NCBI GenBank assembly: GCA_009663005.1 | Contig: CM018898.1 | Coordinates: 5,674,554-5,710,319 of the forward strand | Length of the DNA: 35,766 bases | Reading direction: 5' to 3' | DNA from: Actinidia chinensis | Taxonomy: Eukaryota > Streptophyta > Magnoliopsida > Ericales > Actinidiaceae | Shown here: piece by piece, positions 1 through 9,825 of the stretch | How the letters are laid out: each line of letters starts with the position of its first letter | Position numbering within the stretch: position 1 is the first letter of the stretch | Position numbers and translations under genes: made by a program | The notes under the pieces: generated by a model | Database searches by the model: none | Told to the model about the DNA's origin: nothing | The model's input: the letters and a program-made list of their open reading frames with translations, nothing else

Positions 1-738
1 ATGAAGATTGTACCGCGAATGTAGGAGTCCAAGAGGAGGTGGAATCTAAATTGGTTATTATCCCGGAAAGAAGAGGCAGGCTGAGGGTAGAACCAAGGGC
101 GGTTATACCTTTTGGAGAGTCTTAGGCGAATTCGGTATAGATCATGATAAGTGTTGGTGACATGATCCTCTTGGGTGACATGCCTACCTCGGGTTATCAG
201 CAGGTGTAGGATTTTTCCCTTATCAGTTGCCCCCCACTCAATGTGTCGAGGTGACACACTTGGTATCATTGAGTAATGAGCTATGGAGTGTAGATGGATG
301 ATGTAGGCGCATAATGATGTCGTGCCCTAACTAGGTGACACATGGAGGCACGTTGAAGGAGGGGTGCCTCTTCGCCTTCAAGAGGAGGTTATAACTGCCG
401 ACGGCCTTTACAACCTCGAAATTCGGAGGGTCGCGCAATCTTGACCATTAAGGCAAATGTTCTTAGCCCTTGGTGCTTCTTATAAATAAGGGACTCCACC
501 ATACAACGTACTCTTCTATTGCCAGTGATAACGAAGTTCTGCCTCTACTCCGATGTGAACCTCGCCGTAAACCTCGCCCTGTCAATTCATCATCTCATTA
601 TCACCTAAGCCGCTTAGTAAGTACTACTTGTCCTTCTTGGATCTTTGTCTATAGTGTATGTCCAGTAACGATGACGTAGGAAACTTAGAAAATTCGTTGT
701 TGTCTTGAATTTCTGACCATCTAGGAGAAAAACCCTAC
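1..738 (+). promoter_or_regulatory. Upstream region and leader of the antisense retroelement ORF, perhaps overlapping the 3' LTR
   Basis: No protein match is seen here. The stretch lies upstream of the plus-strand extra ORF that starts at 739. For the minus-strand gypsy element it is the 3' end, so part of it may be the 3' LTR, but I cannot place LTR ends. A TATA box at 481-488 and about 230 nt of downstream leader make promoter plus 5' UTR the simplest reading. The small ORF at 470-679 looks like chance. Confidence 0.45.
481..488 (+). promoter_or_regulatory. TATA box for the plus-strand extra ORF
   Basis: TATAAATA sits in the context CTTCTTATAAATAAGG, a good plant TATA box. A transcript starting about 30 nt downstream would carry a leader of roughly 230 nt before the ATG at 739. 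The location follows from the sequence; use as a promoter is inferred. Confidence 0.5.
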
Positions 739-2780
739 ATGGCAGACGAAGTTAAACAACTACCTTCCTCCCCTTCGAAAGATTCTTACGAGCATGAGCA
801 AAATCCCGCAATAGATAACCGACCTCCACCTAAGAAAGAGGTAAACATCATGACTTAGGGCATTTTGGATCGCCTAAGAGAGTCATGTTCTTTCCTGTCT
901 GGATCCAGACCAGGCTTCCCTAGAACGATGAGACCATAGCATCTACTCATCCAAGCGAGGTGTCCTTCTATGAGGCTTCTTTCCACGCCGGCCTGTGAAT
1001 CCCAATCCACCCACCATTAGGAGAATACTTCAGTTCTATAATATCAGCCCTGCCCAACTTTCCTCTAACGCGTGGCGAAGTATCATCAGCGATATTACAA
1101 GTCCGCCTTTCCCTTAACGAGTTTAGGATGAAGGCGTTCTGCGAGTCTAAGGTCATGGAACACCCCAGGTTAGTCTTCATAGCACAATTTCTCCTTTAAT
1201 TTCCTAAGTGTAGTATCTCATCTCTTATTAACAAATGTTCTTTACTCTCAAGTAAACACTACAACAAGTTACCCATCTTGACTGACCTTGAAGAGCAAAG
1301 GTCCAGGAAGATCATCAAGAAAATAGGCCCAAGAGGATTTTTCCCAATCCAGGTAATGCTCGGCTCCAGGGCGTTTTGCAAGTACTTCGCCCTCGATCGT
1401 AGAAAGATGGTGTCTAGTGGTGGAGACAATGCCGAGGATAAACTTACAGATGTTGCAGCTTTTTTTGCGGGCAACGAGGGTGAGTCTCATCATTCCTGAG
1501 ATGAACGGGAAGGTGACCACTCTGCGATGACTTGGTGGAGTATTTAGGAACTATTAGGAAGGGGATGAGAAAAATTTTACCTTCCTTTCCTGACATGACC
1601 CTGTTGAGACTTTATAGGGGAAAAATTCTGGGATCCCACCTTAGGTTTGGGACCATATAGTTCGAGCTCAAGCTCAAACTCTAAATTAGAGGATTGGTCA
1701 AATCCAAGACTGCCCCTCGAGCTTAGATTGGACGGTACTACATTTTTCCTTGTCCAAGTATTTTATCTCATTCTTTAATTGATCCCGGTTTCTTCTTTTT
1801 GCAATTATGTTAAAGAAAATTGACATGAAAAAGCTCGCCCAACTGGCGAAAAAGTCAAAGGATACCACCCCGCCGGTCAAAGGTGTACTGATCAGAGAGA
1901 AGCAAACTTAGGACTAGGTTCTTAACATTTCGCCCAGCAAGAATGGAAAGACTATGTCTGACTCAAAGAGGAAGGAGACCATGCCGCCACCCGAGATTAG
2001 GAAGAAGAAGACGAGCACGGGAGCCATACCTATATTGGCTCCTAGTAAGGGAACCTCGGCCAATCCATGCAATGTCTTGGGCCCAATGCTTCCTTGAGAG
2101 CATGATCCCTCCCTTCAACAAGGAGGAGATGAGCAAGTTAGACCTTGATCGAGTGATATCGAGGCTCTTCTCCAAAGTTGTCCAAGTAATCACTTGCCTT
2201 TTAGTTAAGGTCACCCTTCTGTATTTTTAATCTTCTAACAAGTTCGAACTTTTTTGCAGGTGATGGTGCTTACGTCTTCCCTCGTTTGGCGTGGTAGAGA
2301 GATGAGGGATAAAGCCATGACTTAGCAGGCCTAAGCTGACTCTGTTAAGACCGAGATGGCTTGTGCTCAAAAATGTGTCATAGAGTTGGAAAGGCAAGGG
2401 TTGATCTCGGGGTTCAGGAACAAAAGGCCACTAAGGAGCTTCAAAAGACGAAAGAGGACAAGGACACCACCGTGGCGAAGCTCGAGAAGGAGATTGTCAA
2501 GCTGAAGGCTAAGGAGATTCTCGCCAAGAAGTCAGCCATTGAGGAGTATAAATCCTCATATGACTTCCAGGAGGCGGTTATGCTAACTACTTTCAAATAT
2601 TTTGGCGAGGGCGGCAACTTATGCAAGAATTAGATCAGGCGTCTCCATCCTGAGCTGGACATCCAAGATATGGAGATTGACGATGAGTTGGCTCGAGAGG
2701 AGGATAAAGATGAGGACGAGAAAGAGGAGGAGAAGGAAGAGGAGGAAGGCGACCAAGACAACAACCTTATCCCTCATTAA
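739..2780 (+). pseudogene. Extra ORF of a Tat/Ogre-type gypsy element (Transposase_28, 'putative gypsy type transposon' family), broken
   Basis: The ATG at 739 opens MADEVKQLPSSPSKD. The family-like pieces follow in order, in shifting frames: GILDRLRESCSF (about 850-890); ETIASTHPSEVSFYEASF (about 930-985); LQFYNISPAQLSSNAWRS (about 1029-1082); a stretch around DDLVEYLGTIRKGMRKIL (about 1525-1580); a lysine-rich segment with MKKLAQLAKKSKD (about 1824); FNKEEMSKLDLDRVISRLFS (about 2117-2175); a charged coiled coil (2361-2630); and a C-terminal LHPELDIQDMEIDDELARE followed by an acidic tail ending at TAA 2778-2780. Breaks include TAG near 856, TGA at 986-988 where the family has Arg, several frameshifts, and TAG at 2631-2633 where Gln is expected. 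Such additional ORFs are known between pol and the 3' LTR in Tat/Ogre elements, sometimes antisense as here. Their function is unknown. Confidence 0.75.
2186..2259 (+). other. Probable 74-nt intron in the extra ORF
   Basis: The codons for LFSKVVQ end at 2185 and are followed by GTAATC. A pyrimidine stretch ends in TTTTTTGCAG at 2259, and an open frame VMVLTSSLVW resumes at 2260. Both ends obey GT-AG, and 74 nt is near the plant minimum. Removal joins two family-like segments in phase. This supports plus-strand transcription of the ORF. No transcript data are available to me. Confidence 0.55.
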
Positions 2781-3424
2781 ATATTTGTGTATATTTTTTT
2801 TTTGTGATGTCATGGTGAGATGCCATCCTTGTAGTTTAATGAAAAGTAGTTATCTCTTCATGTTGTCTTCTTGCAATTCTTTTATTCCATAACATGGTAC
2901 CTGCTCATATTGGCAACATCATATCTAAATTAGCGAATAAAACTTAATAAACTTGCAATTGGAGAAGTGAATTTGGCGAACATAAGTTGATCAATCGGCG
3001 AATAAAACTTTTGGGCGATCATACTAAGTTTAATTCACCTTAATTAGGCAAACATCAAACTCAAATCACGGCGATCAACTCATTTTACCGAGTTTAATGC
3101 CTTGGCAAAATTTAAATTCCTCAAATTTTTATTCCCTTGGCGACATCCAATTCATATTGATTTTATATGATTAAATTGAGAAACTGGAGAATTTTGGAAA
3201 AATAAGTGACGTAATTCAGTAAGGAGAGATTAAATCTTTTGGCGGAATAACAAATAAACTGGAGAATTTATTATTTTATTGAGAACTTTAATCACGTAGA
3301 AATTGGCAACCTCAATCATATGAGTTTTTGGTGAATAAAACCACGATTACATGGAGAATTTGACAAACACAAGACTTTGGCGACATCATCTCGTTGCTTA
3401 GGCAAACTTTATATGGCGACCTAA
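2781..3424. other. AT-rich spacer between convergent pol and extra ORF, with recurring GGCGA-type motifs
   Basis: No coding region is recognised. The spacer lies between the stop of the plus-strand ORF (2780) and the 3' end of the minus-strand pol (about 3425). Short motifs of the form TTGGCGAA or TTGGCGAC recur irregularly (for example near 2972, 2996, 3012, 3068, 3137, 3377 and 3414), mixed with GGAGAATTT. A T-rich run at 2790-2803 follows the ORF stop. Both transcripts would have to end here. Confidence 0.4.
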
Positions 3425-4700
3425 AGAACTATTGGTAGTATTTTTTTTAAGTGTTCAATATTTAAGGGATGAGGTAGTGCCTTCCCACTTATGTCTCTAA
3501 CCAATAAGTCAGCGATCTGGACACTTTGACAACTTTGTAGAGACTTTCCCATGTAGACAAAGTGACTTTTCTTAAGACTAAGTCACCAAGCAAGAATGAT
3601 CTATATTTAACCCTCTGATTTTAGTATTTGGCCACTTGGTGCTTGTAGGCAGCTTGGCGTATCTTAGCTCGCTCCCTCTTTTCATCAAGGAGATCAAGGC
3701 TAAGCCTGAGCTCGGCTTCATTGTTCTCTTTGTCAAAATTTGAGGTCCTGGAGCTCGACATTCCTATATCCACTTTTATAACCGATTTGGTTCCATACAC
3801 CATGGAGTATGGCGTCTTGACCATAAGGATTCTACTTGTGGTGTGGTAAGCCCATAGTATACTCGAAAGGTATTCTGCCTATTCACCCTTGGACTTTTCT
3901 AACCTTGCCTATAGATTCCTTAGGATAGTCCTGTTGGTGACTTCCATTTGACTATTAGCTTGAGGACAACTAGGCAAGGAGAAATAGTAGGAGATGGCGA
4001 GATCCGAACAAAATAGTTTGAATTCATTATTGTCGAATTGCCTTGCGTTGTCCGAGACGATTACCTTGGGGATCCCAAATTGACAAACAATGTTCTTCCA
4101 CACAAAGTTTCTGGTGTTCTTCTAAGTGATTTTGGCGAGAGATTTTGCTTCTATACTTTTTGTGAAATAGTCTATCCGACGATCAAGAATTTTCTTTATA
4201 ATGGAGCTTGTGGTAGAGGTCCGAGAACGTCGATCCCCCATTGAGCAAATGGCCATGGGCTGGTGCATTGGTACCATCTCGGTATGAGGGAGATGACTCA
4301 CTGGAGCAAACCTTTGGCACTTGTCATATTTTCTGGAGAATGAGATCGCATCTCGTTCCATCTGAGGCCAAAAATATCCTTGGCGAATAGCCTTCTTAAC
4401 TAGTGACCTAACTCCAGAATGATTTTCACAAATGCCTTCATGAATCACTCTAAGCACGTAATCTGCTTCCTGAAGTTGGAGACATCTCAAGAGTAATCCT
4501 GAGAAGGACCTCTTGTACAAAGTTCCATGGAGGAGGTAAAATCTGGATGATCGATACTGGATCCCTCGTGCTTGGAGTCTATCTGATGGCAGCTTCCCAT
4601 CTTGAAGATACGTGATGATGTCATCCATCCAAGTTGGATTTGTTGCTGCTTGGCAGATAGTTTTGGAGATATCAATACTTGAATTTGACAAGAATTTCAA
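3425..4700 (-). pseudogene. Ty3/gypsy (Tat/Ogre-type) pol fragment: integrase and pol C-terminus
   Basis: Read from 4700 downward, this is the 3' end of a gypsy polyprotein. The segment up to about 4260 carries the integrase zinc-binding region (HEGICENHSG, then KAIRQGYFWPQMERD and KYDKCQRFAP). A frameshift follows, then DYFTKSIEAKSLAKIT with the first core Asp (about 4125-4170), VIVSDNARQFDN with the second Asp and QMEVTNRTILRNL with the Glu (4103-3909), AEYLSSILWAYHTTS (about 3850), a stretch near YSMVYGTKSVI (3810), LGDLVLRKVT (about 3570), and a tail near HPLNIEHLKK (about 3440). At least three frameshifts or stops break it. Reverse transcriptase, RNase H and gag are absent: homology stops near 4700-4745. 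The TTG at 4700 is not a real start. Confidence 0.88.
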
Positions 4701-4837
4701 GGGGCCACTCCTAAACGAGTCAAGTCATACCCCCCGTGGCCTATTCTGAATTAAAATCTGTAACGGCCATATTTTAGACTCGTATTTGTAGATTATTCAC
4801 AAAAAAATAAATTAATTGATAATTACAAGCATTTGAG

Positions 4838-4882
<45 letters not shown>

Positions 4883-5075
4883 GTAGTTTATTAAGCTGAT
4901 TTATTTAAGCAATTTTGTATAATGTACCTTTGTTTACATTGGTACATATGTCTTTACCATTTATTTCTTTGAATACAAAAATGACAAATTGGCTGAGATC
5001 ATTAAACTTTTCTGATTTTTGTTGTGCATATGGATGTTCTATGTCCATAGGGTTTAAAAACATTGACCATGAATA
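4701..5075. other. Break point of the gypsy remnant and AT-rich DNA
   Basis: The pol homology ends here and no upstream pol domains follow, so the element is truncated by deletion or by an old rearrangement. No gene is seen. The stretch includes a TA microsatellite. Confidence 0.5.
4839..4879. repeat. (TA)n microsatellite
   Basis: About 20 uninterrupted TA units. It lies roughly 140 bp beyond the truncated end of the gypsy pol fragment. Confidence 0.95.
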
Positions 5076-5079
5076 AAGG

Positions 5080-5100
5080 CCACGTGATGGGCCCACGTGA
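5080..5100. promoter_or_regulatory. Paired G-boxes
   Basis: CCACGTGA occurs at 5080-5087 and again at 5093-5100, separated by TGGGC. Paired G-boxes are common bZIP/bHLH sites in plant promoters. A TATA-like CTATATATATAG follows at about 5260-5272, but no intact gene starts downstream. A single related site, GCCACGTGACGGGCC, lies upstream of the second laccase fragment near 12817. Confidence 0.35.
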
Positions 5101-5117
5101 TCATACAGATGGTCCAG

Positions 5118-5143
5118 TTTATTTAAATTTAAATTTAAATAAA
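5118..5143. repeat. 26-bp perfect AT palindrome
   Basis: TTTATTTAAATTTAAATT followed by TAAATAAA reads identically on both strands. It lies 18 bp after the paired G-boxes. No function can be assigned. Confidence 0.8.
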
Positions 5144-5590
5144 TTTTAATAAATTGGACAATAAAATTTTATATGAATTTTCAGATTTATGAACTTGAAA
5201 ATTCAAATATATATTTAGTAAATTTTGCATATATACAATATCTGAAATAGAGGGACTAGACCTATATATATAGTAGTGTTGAATTAATGTTGCAGGAGAG
5301 TGGTGGAAGACAGATGTGAAGAGGTTTGTAAAATAGTTTCCGTGAGACAGGAAGAGACCCAAATGTATCTGATGCTTACACCATAAATGGACAACCTGGT
5401 GATTTATATCCCTGCTCTAAATCAGGTTTCATTTCCCCATCTTGGAACTACATTTTTTTTTTCCATTAGCCTTTTTTTTTTCTTTTATGTTTTTTCTCCT
5501 ACCATGTATTAGAAGTGAAATAGGGCCATATCCCCAGGTCAAACCATTGATGCCTCATTAGAAGTCAACCAACCACTTAACCACTATTAC

Positions 5591-5882
5591 AGGTTTACTC
5601 CAGCACAGTAGGCGTTGCATACGATACCACCACCACCACCATAGCAATTATCCAGGACAACGAAAACTACAAATATCACCGTCGCCTCCATTCCCTAACC
5701 TTCCCTATTACAATGATACGGATGCATCAATAAATTTCACCAGCCATCTCCGAAGTTTGGCTAGCGAAAACCTTCCAGTCAACGTCCCATCAAACGTGAC
5801 AACAAAATTGATTTTCACAGCTTGTGCCAGAAATCCGTGCAAGGGTCCCAATGGGTCCCGCCTCACACATTCCCTTTTTTAA
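5591..5882 (+). pseudogene. Laccase (multicopper oxidase) exon fragment A
   Basis: After an acceptor-like ATTACAG the first frame reads VGVAYDTTTTT and then AIIQDNENYK. A shift of one base leads into a second frame with PFPNLPYYNDTDASINFTS, HLRSLASENLPVNVPSN, VTTKLIF and NPCKGPNGSR, open to TAA at 5880-5882. This matches the second cupredoxin domain of plant laccases, secreted enzymes that oxidise monolignols. The expected residues before CKGPNGSR are partly deleted. No copper-ligand motif (HWHG, HCH) is present and no neighbouring exons follow, so it is a dead fragment. Fragment B at 12834-13030 shares the frameshift. Confidence 0.82.
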
Positions 5883-6511
5883 TTTCTTTTCTGTATAAAA
5901 TAAAAATAAAAATAATAATGAACTGGATTCTACTAATCAATTGGCAAATACTAGCCTTGTAAAGAAATTTTTTTGATCAAATTCACTAAAACCTTTACTG
6001 TAGCTATTTTAATTTTTAAAAAATCAGTTTTTTCTGTAAGTTTCTCTAGTAAAAAGCAACTGAAATGTAAGAGTTCTAATGAAAAGATTTAAAAAATACA
6101 ATTTTTATTTTACATCCTCCAACTTTTATCCAAATTTTAATTTTATCCCTCATATTTTAATTTGAACAAATTAAAAATCTTAAAATTTAAAAACAGTTGC
6201 AATGAGAACTCTTTATCCACATTCGTTAAAATTTGTGGATATAAATAGCCATATTCCACACACATGATCTATACTAAGGGTCCAATGGTTTTTTTTGATG
6301 GTTAATTTGTGGTAAAAATACCTTTTTTTTTCAGATTTAGTGAACTTTTTGTCAAATTATTTGATAAAAATAATTTGACCACTATTTTTGCCATGTTCCG
6401 CACACATGATTTAGCTGAACTCATTTAAATAAGCTTATATTAATAAAGCTCATCTAAAATTAACATAAGCTTATACATTCATTAAGCTTATATTAATTTT
6501 TTTTTATTAAT
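5883..6511. other. AT-rich DNA with short dispersed repeats
   Basis: No gene is seen. 5941-6090 (CTAGCCTTGTAAAGAAATT to TAATGAAAAGATTT) resembles 20565-20730. 6255-6400 (CACACATGATCTATACTAAGG, GGTTAATTTGTGGTAAAA) resembles 8275-8400. These are decayed copies of unknown non-coding elements. Confidence 0.5.
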
Positions 6512-6670
6512 AACAAAAATTCGTGCTTTTGAGACTGTCATGCACCATATCCTAACTGATTATCAGGAGAAAATGATCAAACTACAATTACCAAATAATT
6601 GAAGTGATAAAAAAAAAAAGATAATATGATTAACACAAATATTTATACAAACAAATATAAACACTTAATT
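6512..6670 (+). repeat. Dispersed repeat R1, copy 1
   Basis: Starts ACAAAAATTCGTGCTT and carries CACCATATCCTAACTGATTA, TCAGGAGAAAATGATCAAAC and AAATATTTATACAAACAAAT. The same order is seen at 10575-10740, with partial copies at 9060-9115, 9390-9530, 11100-11205, 15660-15790 and 20518-20640. The longest copies begin with a T-rich tract and CAG, like a splice acceptor. No coding potential is recognised. Confidence 0.65.
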
Positions 6671-6689
6671 TTTGATTTATTTTTTGTGA

Positions 6690-6925
6690 ACTTTTTTTGC
6701 CGTTTGATCAAAATTTTATATACTTTATCGGTTCTTCTTGATGAGAGGAGTCTGAAATTTTAAAACTTTTATTCTAATTAAGAAAAAAAAATCACTAAAG
6801 ACGACGATATTTTCGGATAAAAAATATTTTTAAATTAGATGAAATTTTTTAAATTTTCAGAGTCCTCTCGTCAAGAGGAATCAGAAAAATATAAAATTTT
6901 GTAATCAAACGACGAAAACAAAATC
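6690..6925. mobile_element. Fold-back element (MITE-like), copy 1
   Basis: The left arm 6699-6766 (from CCGTTTGATCAAAATTTTAT through GATGAGAGGAGTCTGAAA) is the approximate reverse complement of 6848-6915. The arms are about 68 bp around an 80-bp AT-rich centre. It is non-coding and would need a transposase in trans. Related arms occur at 8081-8262, 8819-8975, 9826-10105 and 13022-13100. Confidence 0.7.
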
Positions 6926-7050
6926 ACTAAAAATAATAGAATTCAAAAGCGAGCCGAGTTAGGAATTCCATGTTCACTCATCCAACAACAATATAGAAGA
7001 TGCCGGAAAAATGGATTTGGTGCCTGTTTGAAAAAACTTTGAGTAAAATT

Positions 7051-7540
7051 TAAATTCTTGCATCTTAACAAGGTCACTTGCTAAGCAAGACCCATAAAAA
7101 AATCATAGTAACTAATTAATTCTAAAGAAATTTATTTTTAAAATTTTAGGGATGCAAATTGACTTTTATACCCTTATAAAGCTTGATGACTGTACCCATA
7201 CAAGAAAACTTACATCATGACTTGCACTTTCTTGCAAAAATTACAAGAAAAATATTTTCCAGTAAAACTAATCAACTAGTCTTATTCCAAGTTTTTATTT
7301 TGCCCATAATTTCCTCCTCCTTTTTTCTACCACTTCATGGTACGTAATTTAGTAATTACCAAAAAAAAAAACTTTTTATATAACCAAATATGTACAAGAA
7401 AATAAATTTTCCTTCCTCTTTCATTTCTTTCAGTTCACTTTTAATCATTTTCACTCTTCATCATTAATTAGGCATATTTGTTGTACATATGAATTCGCAA
7501 ATTAAAATATGATTATTTTATGGAGAATTTTCGTTTTCAT
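7051..7540. other. AT-rich intergenic DNA
   Basis: No gene, repeat or regulatory site can be supported beyond homopolymer runs. Confidence 0.4.
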
Positions 7541-7546
7541 TGCAGG

Positions 7547-7700
7547 TGAAGGAAGTTGCGTACACAAGGCTCTAATCTATATGCCAACAAAGGAAATGGA
7601 AAGTTTCCGGGACCAATTCTATATGCCAACAATGGAGATTGTGCCACGACTTATCACATGATCTCAAAGACTATACCCTTGGGCCTCTCTCTCTTCTCTT
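7547..7700 (+). pseudogene. Laccase exon 2 remnant
   Basis: An acceptor TTTTCATTGCAG ends at 7545-7546 and is followed by VKEVAYTRL. After a stop and a frameshift, GKFPGPILYANNGD matches the first cupredoxin domain of plant laccases, where the family has VNGxFPGPTLxVxxGD. The family start of exon 2 and its length of about 150 bp fit, but the expected HWHG copper-ligand end is missing: the frame runs on into YHMISKTIPLGLSLFSF. Exons 1 and 3 are not found nearby. It lies 1.7 kb downstream of laccase fragment A on the same strand, which suggests a former tandem laccase cluster. Confidence 0.72.
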
Positions 7701-7987
7701 TTCTTTACAATTTTTTTTATCAAAATGCATTGTTTAAGGTATAATGAATAAGATGTTTTCAAGAAATATTATGAAATTATTAAACAATCTATAATGTAAG
7801 ACACTTGAATCTTCTAAATTATCTTCCACTATTTATAATTAAAATTCATTTGAGTTAATTCAATAGCTGAGATTTTACATGAGACTATTTTTTTTCTTAA
7901 AAAAATTTCACTTCATTCTTCTCAAAAGTGTGGAGCCCACATAGGTTATGATCCACTAGCCAAAAATCTCTTAAAGGTGGACATATT

Positions 7988-8025
<38 letters not shown>

Positions 8026-8080
8026 AAAAAAATTAAAACACCTCTTTTTTTCCCCCTCATTTTTGATTTTGTTTATTTAA
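7701..8080. other. AT-rich intergenic DNA
   Basis: No gene or repeat with clear partners is seen. Confidence 0.4.
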
Positions 8081-8262
8081 TCAAACTTTTATACTATTTT
8101 AGTTCTTTTGACGAGAATAGTCTAAAAATATAAAAAAATTATTTGATTTTAAAATAAAAAATAATTTTTTTTATTTTTAATGGACTTTCTCTTAAATTAG
8201 ATAATTTTTAATACTTTTAAACTCCTTTTATCAAGAGAAACCGAGAAAGTATAAAAAATTAA
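8081..8262. mobile_element. Fold-back element, copy 2
   Basis: The left arm 8081-8141 (AAACTTTTATACTATTTTAG then CGAGAATAGTCTAAAAATAT) is roughly inverse to 8211-8262 (CTCCTTTTATCAAGAGAAAC then GAAAGTATAAAAAATTAA). Same family as the element at 6690-6925, more decayed. Confidence 0.55.
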
Positions 8263-8818
8263 TTAATCTGTGAAACATAGCACATCATATATACAAAGGG
8301 CATCAATGGTTTTTTAGATGGTTAATTTGTGGTAAAATTACTTTTTTTTTCAGATTTAGTTATTTTTTTATCAAATTATATAATTATTTTTTACCACTCT
8401 TTTTGAAAATAATCATGTGTTTATATTGATTTTATATTCTTTATTTACTCCTATGAGATAGTGAAAATTTTTATCCGGTTATGTGTGTGGCACAACTATT
8501 TTCATTCACAAATTCTAACGAATACAGACGCAGGATTCACATGCAATCGTTTTTAAAGTTCAGATTAAAACGTGAGTGACTAAAGTGAAATTCTGGACAG
8601 CTCCGATGGCCTTCTCTCACTGTGCTTGTGCTTGCAGTTCGGACTAACAACCAATAGCCACTAACCATCACTCGTACTCTATCACAGATGTTTATCTTTG
8701 ATTTTCTCTCCTTCATTTCTAGCCTCCACACCCCGACACTAACTTATTTTTTAGTAAATAAATCGGTGATGGTTGATGGATGGAAAAGTAGAGTTCTTAG
8801 GTATTTTCTTGTTGATTT
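8263..8818. other. Non-coding accessory DNA with partial repeats
   Basis: 8275-8400 repeats 6255-6400. 8745-8790 (TTTTAGTAAATAAATCGGTG and GATGGAAAAGTAGAG) resembles 9135-9210 and 15866-15925. The moderately GC-richer piece 8530-8740 has no convincing ORF. Confidence 0.4.
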
Positions 8819-8975
8819 TCCTTTTATACTTTTTCGAATTATCTTCACGAGATAAGTCCGAAAATCTATGAATTTTTACATAATTTTAAAAAAAAAATCA
8901 TGAAAGATGAAAAAAATCATCTAAAATGATTTTTTATTTATTAAGATAAATCGAAAAAATATAAAAATTCCAAAA
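8819..8975. mobile_element. Fold-back element, copy 3, with an internal small palindrome
   Basis: The left end TTATACTTTTTCGAATTATC and right end AAATCGAAAAAATATAAAAA are inverse. The left end is itself a near palindrome around CTTCACGAG (8830-8865), and 8907-8934 folds as AAAAAATCAT with ATGATTTTTT. Non-coding. Confidence 0.55.
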
Positions 8976-9001
8976 CAATTCTAAAAAAAAATCCCCTAAA
9001 A

Positions 9002-9115
9002 ATTCAATACTTTTTTTCCCACTCTCTGTTTATTCTTTGTTTCTCTTTTCAGGAATCCCACATCTTTATTGGGCACAAAAATTCGTGCTTATGACTTCAT
9101 TGACTGTCATGCCAT
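9002..9115 (+). repeat. Dispersed repeat R1, copy 2 (5' part)
   Basis: ATTCAATACTTTTTTTCCCA, then a pyrimidine tract, TTTTCAGGAATCCCA, CATCTTTATTGGG, then ACAAAAATTCGTGCTTATGA. It matches 10526-10615 and 15645-15730. The fragment ends at GACTGTCATGCC. Confidence 0.6.
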
Positions 9116-9825
9116 TGAAGCAACAAGACTATACATTAATAAATCGGTGGTTGTTGGTTGGGATCTTGTTTCTTATATTAATCTAATAGACAGATGGAAA
9201 AGTAGAGGTCTGTTCATTGACGTGAAATACTGACTAGTTTATTCCTTTTGTTTCATTGATCACTTCCCAAATTCAATAGATGCTTCGATGATGCACTTGG
9301 GTTGTGTCAAATCTAAAAAGTGACTAGTTTTCTAGTCTTGTAGACTAGTATGTTTTCATGTTTTTTCCTATCAACCCTGTCACTTCAGCAATCCATAGGC
9401 TTATTCGGTACCAAAAAAGTTCGTTGCTTATGATGCATCGACTGCATGCACCATATCCAACCGATATCAGTGAAATGATCAATAACACACTTAATTATAC
9501 AAACAAATATAAGACACTTAATTGACAAAAATGCATGCCTTGTAAAGAATTATTTTATTCAAATTGACTAAAAACTATACTGTAGCTATTTTTTATTTGA
9601 AAAATAAAAAGGTTAAGAGGAAATCTAAGGGATTCAATGTTCCCGAACGGTTAAATTGTCTAATTTTTTTATTTTCTCTTACCTTTTTTCTATTTTTTTT
9701 ATTCGAAAAAATCAATTTTCATCTCTAAAATCAATTTTCAACCACTTTAAATTGTTAATTAGGCCCAATATGGAGTATTAATTTTTTTTACTTTTTTACT
9801 TTTTTTTTTTGGGAACTTTTGCGCC
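9116..9825. other. Non-coding DNA with a third partial R1 copy
   Basis: 9330-9370 (TTTTCTAGTCTTGTAGACTA) recurs at 10970-10990. 9385-9600 holds CAGCAATCCATAGG, CACCATATCC and AAATGCATGCCTTGTAAAGA, matching repeat R1. No ORF is supported. Confidence 0.45.

Larger units (their letters stand above)
5446..7050 (+). repeat. Duplicated block, long copy (partner 12834-13243)
   Basis: The block begins with AACTACATTTT and CCATTAGC, contains the laccase fragment, and ends with GTTCACTCATCCAACAACA and a TTTGAAAAAACTT stretch. The same landmarks occur in the same order at 12834-13243, where about 1.1 kb of the interior is missing. It looks like one segmental duplication followed by separate insertions and deletions. 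Confidence 0.7.

Noticed and set aside
2602..2892. Arg-rich plus-strand ORF
   Set aside because: Wrong frame of the acidic tail of the extra retroelement ORF; the frame ending at 2780 matches the family.
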